Assembly: GCA_025399215.1 (NCBI GenBank)
Contig: MU621292.1
Location: 1-30,817 of the forward strand
DNA length: 30,817 bases
Direction of reading: 5' to 3'
Origin: Globomyces pollinis-pini
Taxonomy: Eukaryota > Chytridiomycota > Chytridiomycetes > Rhizophydiales > Globomycetaceae
The notes under the pieces are model-generated. The model was not told the DNA's origin. It worked only from the letters and a program-made list of their open reading frames with translations, and did not search any database. The position numbers and the translations under genes were made by a program. Positions 20,201 through 30,817 of the stretch are shown one piece after another; the first letter of the stretch is position 1, and every line of letters starts with the position of its first letter.

Positions 20201-20427
20201 ACATTATATAAACTTTATCAAGTATTATTGTGTTTAAAATGTGTACATACTTTGACAACGCGTCAAAGATAAGAGTCAAATTATATACCAAATCATATTA
20301 AAATACAAGATATTACCACCAACAACTATACAATCTAACCATAAATCTAAATTGATTATCAATTTGATTTGTTTATGTATCGTGGATAACCTTCCATTAA
20401 ATTCCAACTTTACATATTGGTCTATTT

Positions 20428-22095
20428 ATGGAACCATTTGAATCATATTCAATCAATGATTATTTTGATTATCTAAAGCATATACAAAATACTTATTCTA
20501 TTCCTGATGAAGAATTTTATGAATTTAAAATGTCAATACAACAACAATTATTGGATAACATTATAATGAATTCTAATATTCAATACCAATATCCTATTGA
20601 ATTAAATGGAAAAGAATTTGAAGAATTGAAATATATACTCAAAGAATTGGAAAGAATGAGTCAAAAAAAGCTTATTCAAAAATTATCAATTATTCCAAAT
20701 ACTACTTACATTGGTACCATTAAAGATGAGATATTGAAAAAATATTTGTGTGAATTGGTTACGTTGGCATCTGTGGATTCAATGATTGATATAGAAGCTA
20801 TTAATGGTTATCAATCTATTTCACTATCTACTCTTCAAAACTACAAATTTTCAACAAATGAATTACAAAAGAGTATCAATGATATCTACAATTTAAAAGA
20901 TAATAGTAAAAGTACAAATACAATCAATCAAAACATATTGGATCATTCAAAAGAACAAGATATACGACAGAGTATCAATCGATTATCAGATAATACTCAA
21001 TCCATTAATGATTTGAAAAATGATATGAAATTGTTAACAAATCATAACATCACCAATATTTTAGATATTGAAAAATATCAAACTGAACAATTGATTGATT
21101 TCAATACGATTATAGATCTCACATTTACTAATATAGATACCATCAAAGAATTACATTTACATCGAATTCATTCTGGACATATCAAAAAGCTTATTTCAGT
21201 ATTAGAACGTTACAATTTAACAAATATTGAAAAAGTATTGATTCAAGCATCACAAAGTTTAGTATCAAGAGATATTGAAAGAATTAAAGGTTTTTTAAAA
21301 TCTTTGAAATCAAATATTAAAGAATTTCATTTGATTGTCATTCAATTATCAAGCAATATGACGAATTATCTAATTAAAAGTCAAATCCAATTGAAACAGT
21401 TAAATCGTTTAATATTACATGGATTGAAATCAAATTTGAAATCTTGTAACTTATTGGCAGAATATCTCAAAATGATTAAAACTTTAAACCATCTTGATTT
21501 ATCCAGATCTAAATTCTATGATTTTTCATTGCTAATTGATGCTTTAATTTCAAATTATCAAGATAGAGGCATTACAATTCAAACTAGATCAAGCTCAAAT
21601 CACTTGGAATTGGTTGATACTCCAAAAATATTAGAATCATTTGTATTTAATGATTCATGTTTAACCAGTAACGAACAACTAACTTGTATTACAAAATTGA
21701 TTCAATATCTACCATGTATAAACAAAATATGGTTGAATGGTACTAATTTCAATGATCATCAAATAAGCGAAATAATTAAACCTTTGGTAAGTAATCCAAA
21801 CATCAAAAGCTTAAAAATCGGTACTTATCAAATAATCTCATTTGAAAAAACATCAATCCAACTGTCCTTATTATTCAAACACAATATCAGTATAAATTAT
21901 ATATCATTCAAAGGAATTAAATTCAGTAACCAAGAATTATTGAATATCTTTCAATATTTGGGAGAAAATACTTCCATTAAATCTTTGGAATTCGAGAATT
22001 TGGATTTGAGTGTACCAACTAAAAAGTTATTGGTACGTCAATTGTCTAATAATCAAACTCTGACTAATATTGGAAGGGTGGTGGAAGAGCGATAG
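20428..22095 (+). CDS. Leucine-rich-repeat-like protein, intronless
   Basis: 555 aa, ending in TAG. The N-terminal third is helical and Gln/Lys-rich (EFKMSIQQQLLDNIIM). From ~235 on there are irregular ~28-residue leucine-rich units of ribonuclease-inhibitor type, for example IKELHLHRIHSGHIKKLISVL-like, LNRLILHGLKSN, LNHLDLSRSKFYDFSLLIDA, INKIWLNGTNFND, INYISFKGIKFSNQELLNIF and IKSLEFENLDLSV. It has no signal peptide or transmembrane helix, so it is probably a cytoplasmic interaction scaffold; the partner is unknown. It follows the 7TM gene on the same strand, separated by 227 bp, and shares that gene's very AT-rich codon use and lack of introns. Confidence 0.7.
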   Translation: MEPFESYSINDYFDYLKHIQNTYSIPDEEFYEFKMSIQQQLLDNIIMNSNIQYQYPIELNGKEFEELKYILKELERMSQKKLIQKLSIIPNTTYIGTIKDEILKKYLCELVTLASVDSMIDIEAINGYQSISLSTLQNYKFSTNELQKSINDIYNLKDNSKSTNTINQNILDHSKEQDIRQSINRLSDNTQSINDLKNDMKLLTNHNITNILDIEKYQTEQLIDFNTIIDLTFTNIDTIKELHLHRIHSGHIKKLISVLERYNLTNIEKVLIQASQSLVSRDIERIKGFLKSLKSNIKEFHLIVIQLSSNMTNYLIKSQIQLKQLNRLILHGLKSNLKSCNLLAEYLKMIKTLNHLDLSRSKFYDFSLLIDALISNYQDRGITIQTRSSSNHLELVDTPKILESFVFNDSCLTSNEQLTCITKLIQYLPCINKIWLNGTNFNDHQISEIIKPLVSNPNIKSLKIGTYQIISFEKTSIQLSLLFKHNISINYISFKGIKFSNQELLNIFQYLGENTSIKSLEFENLDLSVPTKKLLVRQLSNNQTLTNIGRVVEER

Positions 22096-22525
22096 ATATG
22101 GTTCACGCTTTTAATATATTATTTTTAGGTAGATTTATTAACTTGTTGACCATGAATGAACAATGATAGAATTGTAGTACAGCGACCAGTACTTTTAAAA
22201 CCAGCAAATATATATGTGTGCTAAAATTTGGTTGTGCGGTTTTTCTAAATGTCATCGAAAAAGAGACGTTGAGTTTAAAGTGGTTGATTTTATTTGAGTT
22301 ATAGTTGGATATAGCAATACCAACACCAAGAGGGCCATCAAGTTCTTTTCACTGTGTCTCAGAATACAAAAGAACAGTCCAATTTGTGTCCTCTACAATA
22401 AAGATTGATTTTTGGACTATCAGTTCTTTCGCTGGTCCATGACTCTTTCCATGTCAAAGTTGAAAAGGGCTGAAACAAGATCAAACGGATTCTTTATTTT
22501 TCTTTACTTTTGGAATAATCATTAA
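22096..22525. other. Intergenic region, probable promoter of surface protein paralogue B
   Basis: No coding signal in any frame and no recognisable element; it contains the 3' flank of the LRR gene and the 5' flank of the 22526 gene. Confidence 0.4.
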
Positions 22526-23272
22526 ATGAATTGGAATAATAATTTCGGTTTCTTTTGGATACTTTTATGGAAAAACGTTGCTGCTCAGGATACAGCTGTT
22601 AATAATTCTTTGGTTTTGGATTCAACCGGAAATACTTCAACTGTACAAATTTTTTCAAATGGAACTTGTTCGGATGTTGCTACTTCAAATTATGCTTTCA
22701 ATCAATGTCAACCGTCTCGAAATGCTGCTCTTGGTGTAGTTCGTTTCTATTGTGATGGACCCACTTTTGTTCGTCAGCAATTTAATAATACAAATGATTG
22801 TAATGCTAATAGAAATATTCAATCAATTGGAGTAGCAGAAGGGGTTGGATGTCGTCAATTTACCACTAATTTGAATACTACCATAAGTTGGGTTATTCAA
22901 CATTGTCCTGGAGCTACTCCAATTCCAACAAATCCTGGACGGCCAGTGAAAACTCCAATTTCAATTAACCCTCCAAAAACAAGTCCAACAGAAAGTGAAC
23001 TACAAAATTCGGACTCTCTGATTACAATTACCGTAGCTATTATTGTTGTTTGCCTTCTTGCATCTGGGTTAGGTTTGTACTATGTAGTTCGAAGAAACTA
23101 TCAAAATACAAAGTCTGAATCTGTACCAGTAAGAAAATATTTGAATTTACCTTAGGTTATTGTATCATTAGATACCATGAATAATGACTCGACTCGAACA
23201 GTGGATGAGGAGAGTAATTCATCATTGTGGAAGCCTGCTTCTAAACGTACTTCAGAACCTGTATTCTTATAA
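22526..23272 (+). CDS. Cys-rich single-pass membrane surface protein (paralogue B)
   Basis: join(22526..23128, 23156..23272), 239 aa; the intron 23129..23155 is 27 nt, phase 0. The order is signal peptide (MNWNNNFGFFWILLWKNVAAQ), a six-Cys ectodomain with sequons (IFSNGTCSD, CQPSRNAALGVVRFYCDG, VRQQF, GCRQF), a Pro/Thr-rich stalk (~130-160), a transmembrane helix (ITITVAIIVVCLLASGLGLYY), and a Ser/Thr/Glu-rich tail ending SEPVFL. Ectodomain, Cys spacing and intron position (after VP, before VIV) match the gene at 738-1425. If the intron is retained, the protein ends after only nine more residues (VRKYLNLP), so splicing decides tail length. Function unknown. It converges on the next surface-protein gene. 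Confidence 0.75.
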
Positions 23273-23545
23273 TTCATTACAATAAACATATTGTTTTCAT
23301 GAAAGCAAACAGAGTATTCTAAGTTTAATTTTTGACAAATATACAGTGTTAAACCTGGAATTTTAAAGATATTAACTTCTTAGATCGGTGGGCATAATTC
23401 AATATTCACCTTATTTCTATAAATATTTCCAGTTTTGTAATACACAAAAACTTCAACTTAATTAAATTCTATTGAATATTTTATTGGTTTATAAGGTTCG
23501 ATCCCAATTATTTTATTCATAAAAATTTTAGAAAAACCGTGAATA

Positions 23546-24301
23546 TTAATGCTTGGAATCTGGTGGTGGTGGAAAATTAAATTCAGCTGCTTGATTCTGA
23601 ACCGGATTGATTTCGGACTGAGTGAGTGGTTCTGGGGATGAAAATGAGTTGAAATGATCTAAATCAGTTCTATTAATAACAATCATTTTGGATTCATCAT
23701 TTCTTTTGAACGAAAACAAATGTTTTTTCAAAGACCAGTTGGAATCAGGATCTTGGAATCCATCTTGATCAGAAGGTTGTTCGCCAAAAGTCATTACAGA
23801 TGTGAGTGGACGTTGCTGGCTTTGGAAGCTTGGTAAATCAGACTTGAATCTGTTGGCACGATACTGCTTGAGTATTATCAAGAGAATTGGTACTAAAATC
23901 AAGAAACCAAATAGGATAATCACAGTAATGATCATGTACCGCAGGTTGGAATCAGCGGATGATGCGTCCGAAGGAACTGTTAGAGTTGTAGAGGACGCTG
24001 ATGGTGTTTTTGAAGAAACAATTGTTGATACAGTGGTAGTGGAGCAAGGCAGAAACGTTTGATTACCGATTGCGTAACTGGGACAGAAGCTACTAGGATA
24101 GGGCATAATAGATGTGCTGTTGGCGCAAATACAATAAGAGTTTTGAAGATATTCTAATGTAAAGGCAGGATGTAAATCTAAAAACAGTCCACATGTTTGA
24201 CTGCTTTGAAATGTAGGAATGGGATTAGAGCATGTAGGAAACTCTGATGGAAGTGCAGTAATAAAAGGCAAAAGTGGAACCAGAAGGCCAAGTATTAGCA
24301 T
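23546..24301 (-). CDS. Single-pass type I surface protein with Pro-rich cytoplasmic tail
   Basis: A single exon, 251 aa. The signal peptide is MLILGLLVPLLPFITA. The ectodomain has six Cys with a CxC pair (SYCICANS) and sequons (~20-85), and a Ser/Thr-rich stalk follows (~86-120). The transmembrane helix is YMIITVIILFGFLILVPILLIIL, and a ~110-residue cytoplasmic tail ends in FPPPPDSKH, which could be an SH3/WW/EVH1-type ligand. The Cys pattern differs from the 738/22526 pair, so it is a separate family with the same layout. It may link an external ligand to the cytoskeleton or signalling; that is inference. It is convergent with paralogue B (273 bp between stops). Confidence 0.7.
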   Translation of the reverse strand: MLILGLLVPLLPFITALPSEFPTCSNPIPTFQSSQTCGLFLDLHPAFTLEYLQNSYCICANSTSIMPYPSSFCPSYAIGNQTFLPCSTTTVSTIVSSKTPSASSTTLTVPSDASSADSNLRYMIITVIILFGFLILVPILLIILKQYRANRFKSDLPSFQSQQRPLTSVMTFGEQPSDQDGFQDPDSNWSLKKHLFSFKRNDESKMIVINRTDLDHFNSFSSPEPLTQSEINPVQNQAAEFNFPPPPDSKH

Positions 24302-24675
24302 TATTAGGTAGTAAGTAGTAAAGAAAAGTTTCGCGGGCTGTGATAAACAACTTCTTCGCGTTTCAAAATGAAAAAACCTTAATTGCTAATAAAATTGTTA
24401 CCGATACGTCGAGTGCAACCCACAAGAGTATAGAAGCAACTTTTATGGATACTATACTATATACAATGTTCAAATGCAATACTAGAAAAAAAAATTGATT
24501 TCCACATTAAGACATAATTGCCACTGTTCCGTTTGGCGTTAGTTAGAGCTCTATTGTTCTTGTTTTAAAACTAAGGATACTGTTCAATATAATGTTTCTG
24601 TATTAATTGTGAATTAACCTTCTCATTTATAACCTAATATTCTACTATTTAGAATTGATGTAAACTCCTAACAGT
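24302..24675. other. Intergenic region with no gene seen
   Basis: Holds the 5' flank of the 23546-24301 gene and the 3' flank of the KPWE gene. AT-rich, with no recognisable element. Confidence 0.4.
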
Positions 24676-25072
24676 TTATTCACTAAGTTCCCAAGGTTTC
24701 TTCTTAGGAATCAAAGTAGCATGACTCTGACCATCTGTATGGCATATATTAGGGATTGTTCTTATCCCAGGCACTTCTTTCCCACTCTGCACCAATTCCA
24801 TGATTTCATTGAAAGTCAATGCTTTTGGTTCATCATTGACTTTGTTTATCAGTGATTCCTTCCAAGTATTATAATTATTTAGATCAAATTGATCATGAAA
24901 TCTACAAATGGTTAATATTCCTGATTACAATAATGATTAACTTTGTGTAATAGAAATATCTCAATGGCAGATCATCCTGTTTCTTTAGCGTTCGTAAACC
25001 CTCTTGGTATTGATTATCGTTAGCAAAGTCATAGTTTTCGAAAGCCTGAAACTTTGATTCTTGACTGTCCAT
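24676..25072 (-). CDS. Small KPWE-motif protein, probably peroxisomal (PEX39-like)
   Basis: complement(join(24676..24901, 24942..25072)), 118 aa. The C-terminal half has the family signature: FNEIMELVQSGKEVPGIRTI, then a Ser/Thr stretch, then KKKPWELSE at the very end. Small proteins with this E-x-x-x-L-V-x-x-G-K-x-x-P-G-I block and a terminal KPWE are associated with peroxisomes (the KPWE domain of PEX14-like fungal proteins; PEX39 proposed to assist PEX7-dependent import). The N-terminal half (YDFANDNQYQEGLRTL; FHDQFDLNNYNTWKESL) also looks conserved in type. The 40-nt intron (24902..24941) begins GTTAAT, the weakest donor in this window, but it is the only one I found that restores the frame. 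Divergent from the UPF0662 gene. Confidence 0.65.
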
Positions 25073-25310
25073 TGAATTTGAAAAATTTTATGGTGGAACT
25101 TGAAATGGTTTCAATTGACTACAACATTCGCATTACATTGGGTTATATTTCAGTCTAATCCTGCATCAAGTCTATCTATCATCATGCCTTAATTGTTCAT
25201 TTTTTAAATATGCGTGCCAAGGATTGGTCAGGATGAGTCATGGTCAATCATTCTCATTATTCATGGAAAAAATACTATTTAAACAGATCTGAACCACAAT
25301 TTATACAATC

Positions 25311-26911
25311 ATGTTCGAATCGAAAATGTCAAAGCTGGATCTATCGAAACCTTCCCATATTAAGACTGCTCATGTTGGTGCTGCATTGTTGGAGATTAAT
25401 CAGTCCCTTCACGGATTGCGCAAACAGTAACGTATTTGGTTTCTAATAGATAGACCTGCTGTAAGTGTTGATGAAATGGAAAACTATGCCTTGCAAGCAT
25501 GGCATCTTCATGCAGCATATGAACATCGTTGCGCACAATTAAAACAAGAACAAGAAGAGGTACAACTACCTTTTTTATTTAACCATAGTTAACTGCAAAT
25601 GTCTCGAAAATGTGGAAACAGCTCGAATCAGTTTTGTTTCCTATGCAAGAAGTTGAATCATCCTTATTGCCAGTGTACAAAGAATTAGTTGAGATCTTGA
25701 CCTGTCTGAATCAACTTAAAAATGATCCATATATCTTTTTAAATCGAGAATCAATGAAGGCTAGGTTGGTGATTTTGCAAGAAAGATTGCATAAACTGGA
25801 AAACACATATGTTGTAGATGGAGTGTTCTTGGTCGACCAAAAGAAGTTGGAAAACAGCACTATTCCTTCAGGGCAAGCTATATGCCATACGATAATGGAT
25901 AAGTGCTATAAAACTGTACATGAGTTAGTATCTTTGAATTTCAATGGTAAGCTACATTGGTAAATACTAAAAGGTTAAAGAAAGAAAATCAAAAGAGCCT
26001 CCAACAAGATTAGATGATTTGAATTCAAGTTTGGTGACTATGATTGGTTGCTTAAAAGCGGGATTTGCTTTTGATCCCACCCTGTTACAAATAGCATGTG
26101 AGGAACTCCAAAACATCGAGGAACACCGACTGAATGGTGTGTTTAGGGAAGATGATGGCAGTGTTGCACCACATCAAGATGAATTGAAAATGAAATTCGA
26201 TCTGTCCCACGATTTATTGGATGAATGTATATCTTCTTGTTTTGATACCCCACATTTGGTATTGATAGAATTAGTATTCACTATGTATATAGATTGAAAA
26301 GTTTTATGATCGAAGCTATGAAGATTTAATTCAAAAAGCCTCTAAATCAAGAGATACATTAGTGCAACAAGCAGCTTTAGTCAAGTCTGGCCAATCGGAA
26401 CCAATTTCAGTTGCCCTAGTCAAAGCTCTTCTTTTGCCAATCTATGATGGAATTAAATATTTCCAAGAAACAGCTCAAATAGTTGTGACTGGAACACACA
26501 AAAGATTGTCGTCTTTAATCCATTCATCGTTGAAGTATGTATATTTAATATTCACGCAATATTAGTGCTGCTACAAAACTCTTAGTTTCTGGTGAATCAT
26601 TGGATGCAAAGATTGAACCATTATACAAGAAACTTTTGCACATATCCGAAAGACTCAAAAAGATTCGCAACAAACACAACTGGGATTTAGTGAAATTTGC
26701 ATTTCTTGAATCAAAAAAGAATGAAATTCAAACTGCATATGAAAAGTACCGAATTGAAATCGATGAATTGGATCAAGAGTTGAAATCGCTTGAGAAGGAA
26801 ACAAAGGATCTAACCGTGAATGACCAAATTTCCATTGAAAATCAAGTAACTCTAAAAACTCTGTATGATCACTGTTCCTGTTTAGTACAAGCATTGATGT
26901 TGCATTCTTAA
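25311..26911 (+). CDS. UPF0662/DUF2408 family protein
   Basis: Six exons: 25311..25426, 25454..25559, 25589..25946, 25981..26258, 26293..26534, 26566..26911; introns 27, 29, 34, 34 and 31 nt; 481 aa. An in-frame stop upstream (25290) fixes the start at 25311. The fungal DUF2408 pattern appears twice: LLPVYKELVEILTCLNQL...NTYVVDGVFLVD...IPSGQAICHTIMDKCY, and SSLVTMIGCLKAGF...EEHRLNGVFREDDG. A helical C-terminal third follows (LYKKLLHISERLKKIR...). The protein is mostly alpha-helical with no membrane segment. Family members have no established function that I know of. Exon joints at 25453 and 25980 use the second of two nearby AGs, because the first puts a stop in frame. Confidence 0.7.
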
Positions 26912-27008
26912 TAAATACTTTCTTGCTATCAAACACCTTTGTCATACACTTACAAATCGAATTCGGCCGATATCAATATTTAATCGGATTTCTTTCTTTT
27001 TCTTATCA

Positions 27009-28377
<1,369 letters not shown>

Positions 28378-28564
28378 TATAAATGCGCCACTTTTGGAAT
28401 TAAATTTTGTCCCAGTATGCAGTATGTTTCTTTTGAAGTTGTACAGCGATCTAAAACCTGGGGCTAGGAAAGACTTATTGAACATACAAAACTAGCACTT
28501 TCTTTTAATTGGTGTCGACTCATGACACATATACGATACAATAAGATGAGACTTTGTAGACTCC

Positions 28565-28594
28565 CTTTTAGGTGATTATGTTTCAGGACCCTGA
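28565..28594 (+). promoter_or_regulatory. Conserved upstream element of the acyltransferase gene (copy 1)
   Basis: A 30-bp block ending in TTTCAGGACCCTGA lies 58 bp before the ATG at 28653. The same block, with four differences, lies 60 bp before the second copy at 30768. The core TCAGGACCCTGA has 5-bp palindromic arms (TCAGG/CCTGA) with a 2-base centre. It could be a dimeric factor site, or the AG of a 5'-UTR intron. Confidence 0.5.
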
Positions 28595-28652
28595 ACTTTG
28601 ACAAAGAGGGATTTGAAGGATGTTGATATTTTAGTTACAAAGATTATTAGCA

Positions 28653-30084
28653 ATGGCAAGCAAGTTGTTATATTTGGAAGGAGTCCGAGGAATTGCTGCG
28701 TTTATCGTCTTACAATTGCACTCGTTACGTTTATACAATAAGCCATTGAAAAATGTACACTGAATTTGAATTAATTTGCTAGTTCTTTATGCTTTATCAA
28801 GAATGGTCTTTTGCTGTCCCTATTTTCTTTATTCTATCTGGACGAGTATTGACATTATCAGCTTTGAAGAAGAATAATCCAAATGGTATCTTCTCGTCTG
28901 TCATCAAACGTCCATTCCGGCTTACCATGCCTCTGATTGGAGTGATGTTTGTTGCCTTAATTATTTACGAACTTGATTTATTTGTTATCTTGGATAAGTG
29001 TCCTGAAGCACCAGGTTTCTGTGCAGATTCTGATAAAGTTGCTCAATCATTTTATGAATTGATTATGAAACCTTTCCTATACGTCTGCAACTCCAGTTTA
29101 TTCCAGAGCAATGCAAATGAATTGCCATTACCAATTACTGCATGGACACTTCCACTAGAATACGCCAATTCCAACTATGTTTATTTACTTTCATTGGTTT
29201 TGATTCATCTGAATGGGAATAAAGCTGCCCGTTGGTTGGTCTTAATTGGTGCATTAGTGATGACTATCTATTCGCATTTGTGGACATCTCATTTTGTGGT
29301 CGGTGTTATCTTTGCAGAAATGGCAAATACTGGTATTTTTGATAAGATCAAAGCAAGCAAAATCACTCCAATATTCAATATTTTATTGTTGGCTCTTGGC
29401 GTTTTTCTCGCAATTGATTCACCATACACAATTGGTGGTAAAACGAATGATTGGATAAAACAATTCCAAGTAGACAAAAAACTTCACTTTGGGGCTTGGG
29501 AAACATATGATGATGCCAGTGAACGACCATTTGTCTTGTTGTTATCTGCAGTTATCATGTTTATTATTGAAACTACGAATTTTTTACAATGGATATTCGG
29601 ATCTGCTCCTTGTGTGTTTTTGGGACGAATTTCTTACATGTGTTATCTCTTTCATCCCTTCTTCAACTACAGCATTCAGCCTAGAATAGTAGACGCATTG
29701 GATCCAAAAACTTTAACTGGTCAAATTCTGATCCCATTGATATGTACCACTTTGGTTCTCCTGATATCAGAAGTTTTGGTTCGCCTGTTTGATGAACCAA
29801 CATTGGTGGTCATTCGACATATGTACAAGGCTATCTTTGTAAAGAAATGGACCTCAAAAAAATCAGACGGACAGCGATCCCCACCAAAACCTAATATGGA
29901 AGGTCCATCCGTATCTGCAATTGAAGCGAAGAGAAGTATGTCGAATATTCATTCAGTTGTTGGCTCTTCTACCACTCAAATGAATCAAGCACAATCTTCA
30001 TCAGTTGTAATTGATCAAATGCCAAGGGGGAGAAGTTTGGATCGTAGAACAAATGAAAGAAATGATAGACAGGTCTATTATTAG
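28653..30084 (+). CDS. Membrane acyltransferase-3 family protein, copy 1
   Basis: join(28653..28754, 28783..30084), 467 aa; the 28-nt phase-0 intron 28755..28782 ends TTTGCTAG. The N-terminus (LLYLEGVRGIAAFIVLQLHSL) is the Acyl_transf_3 hallmark: a GxRGIAA turn followed by the putative catalytic His. Then FAVPIFFILSGRVLTLSAL and a succession of about ten hydrophobic helices, including FMLYQEWSFAVPIFFILSG-like, PLIGVMFVALIIYELDLFVI and ILIPLICTTLVLLISEVLV. A ~90-residue Ser-rich cytoplasmic tail closes the protein. The family transfers acyl groups to carbohydrates, lipids or peptides in membranes; the substrate here is unknown. A near-identical start at 30768 shows tandem duplication. Confidence 0.85.
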
Positions 30085-30767
30085 GATTTGTTGCGATTCA
30101 TAACAAAGATTGTTGGTAGAATAAAATTTCTTATAGAATTTAATATTTCAACGCTTTTATGAATAACACGCTTGTTTTGAAATGTTCATTATAATGTTTA
30201 CAGTTATTTTCGCCTGTATCTTTGGAGAGTCAAGATACTAATACAGATATATCTATCATAAATTTCAAGATAGATAAGCATACCTGATTTATTCCCATCT
30301 AGGCACAATGATATTATATTGCACCGATCCAACAGACCTGGTAACTGTTGATCAAGGCAATCTTTTAGAATTAATCAACTTCAGGTATTTGTGATCAGTT
30401 ACACACCAATTAAATTGGTTACACAGCATATTCGTTTGTGAAAGCAAAAGGGTTAGGTCTGGAATGTGATTGCAGATTATACATGAATGAGACTCTTTGA
30501 GTGTAAGGAACGGTATTACTAATAAAACTTGTCAATAGGTATCTGACTATTCATTAATTGATATGAGGTTTTAAAGCCTGCGTAAGTCTTCCAAATGTAC
30601 AATCGATTACTTTTATGACTTTGAATCGGTCACTACCAACTACAGAGCTAGTGGTTGCCAGCGTTAGACATGACACTCTTTAAGGTCGTTCTGTTTCAGG
30701 ACCCTGAGCGATTTTACTACAAACAGAAGAGGGTGAAGTATTCATTCTTTAACAAAGAACATTCGAA
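30085..30767. other. Spacer between acyltransferase copies
   Basis: No gene is seen over ~680 bp. Only the last ~100 bp before 30768 resemble the 5' flank of copy 1, so the rest of the duplicated unit's spacer has diverged. Confidence 0.45.
30678..30707 (+). promoter_or_regulatory. Conserved upstream element of the acyltransferase gene (copy 2)
   Basis: Matches 28565-28594 at 26 of 30 positions; the TTTCAGGACCCTGA core is identical. It sits 60 bp before the start of copy 2. Confidence 0.5.
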
Positions 30768-30817
30768 ATGGCCAGCAAGTTGTTATATTTGGAAGGAGTC
30801 CGAGGAATTGCTGCGTT
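30768..30817 (+). CDS. Membrane acyltransferase-3 family protein, copy 2, 5' end only
   Basis: The window ends 50 bases into this gene. The 50 bases differ from the start of copy 1 at a single silent position (GCC for GCA in codon 2) and encode MASKLLYLEGVRGIAA. The flanking sequence further upstream is much less alike, which points to either strong selection or recent conversion over the coding part. The rest of the gene is outside the window. Confidence 0.85.
   Translation, partial: MASKLLYLEGVRGIAA

Overview
The window is nuclear DNA of a compact, AT-rich eukaryote, most likely an early-diverging (zoosporic, chytrid-like) fungus. Three things support this: eukaryotic tRNA genes with a Pol III terminator, many genes split by GT-AG introns, and a fungal-type gene set (UBA1, GNA1, an Old Yellow Enzyme, a UPF0662/DUF2408 protein, an acyltransferase-3 protein). 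The exact lineage is inference. I rebuilt exon structures by hand from splice sites, reading frame and family homology. 33 of the 37 introns I model are only 23-40 nt long; the other four are 84, 92, 107 and 294 nt and are unusual in other ways.

Layout. 1-209: a gapless tRNA array (Lys partial, Ala, Phe). 738-1425 (-): a Cys-rich single-pass surface protein. 1896-8811 (+): three tandem copies of a beta-lactamase-related serine hydrolase; the first has a nonsense codon, copies 1 and 2 share a 369-nt identical tract, and a decayed gene lies between them. 8938-9886 (-): an F-box protein. 10041-11671 (-): a multi-pass membrane protein. 11952-12497 (-): GNA1, which makes GlcNAc-6-P for chitin precursors. 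13298-13680: a degenerate repeat region. 13719-14401 (-): a GPI-anchored-type surface protein. 14446-14612: ten TAGGGTT telobox-like elements in the divergent promoter. 14635-18439 (+): the ubiquitin-activating enzyme UBA1 in 15 exons. 18728-20200 and 20428-22095 (+): an intronless 7TM receptor-like protein and an LRR-like protein. 22526-23272 (+): a paralogue of the first surface protein. 23546-24301 (-): another single-pass surface protein. 24676-25072 (-): a small KPWE-motif (PEX39-like) protein. 25311-26911 (+): a UPF0662/DUF2408 protein. 27009-28377 (+): an Old Yellow Enzyme. 28653-30084 (+): a membrane acyltransferase, with the start of a tandem second copy at 30768.

The genes do not form one pathway. 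Housekeeping genes (tRNAs, UBA1, GNA1, OYE, the KPWE protein) are mixed with a lineage-specific set of cell-surface and receptor-like proteins and with two local gene families that expand by tandem duplication (serine hydrolases, acyltransferases). The most unusual structure is UBA1 intron 1, which reads as three complete GT...AG units (34+29+29 nt) joined head to tail with no exon between them. UBA1 intron 7 is also odd: 294 nt filled with repeated hairpin-forming units. Other points to check are the TAGGGTT array and a palindromic element shared by both acyltransferase promoters.
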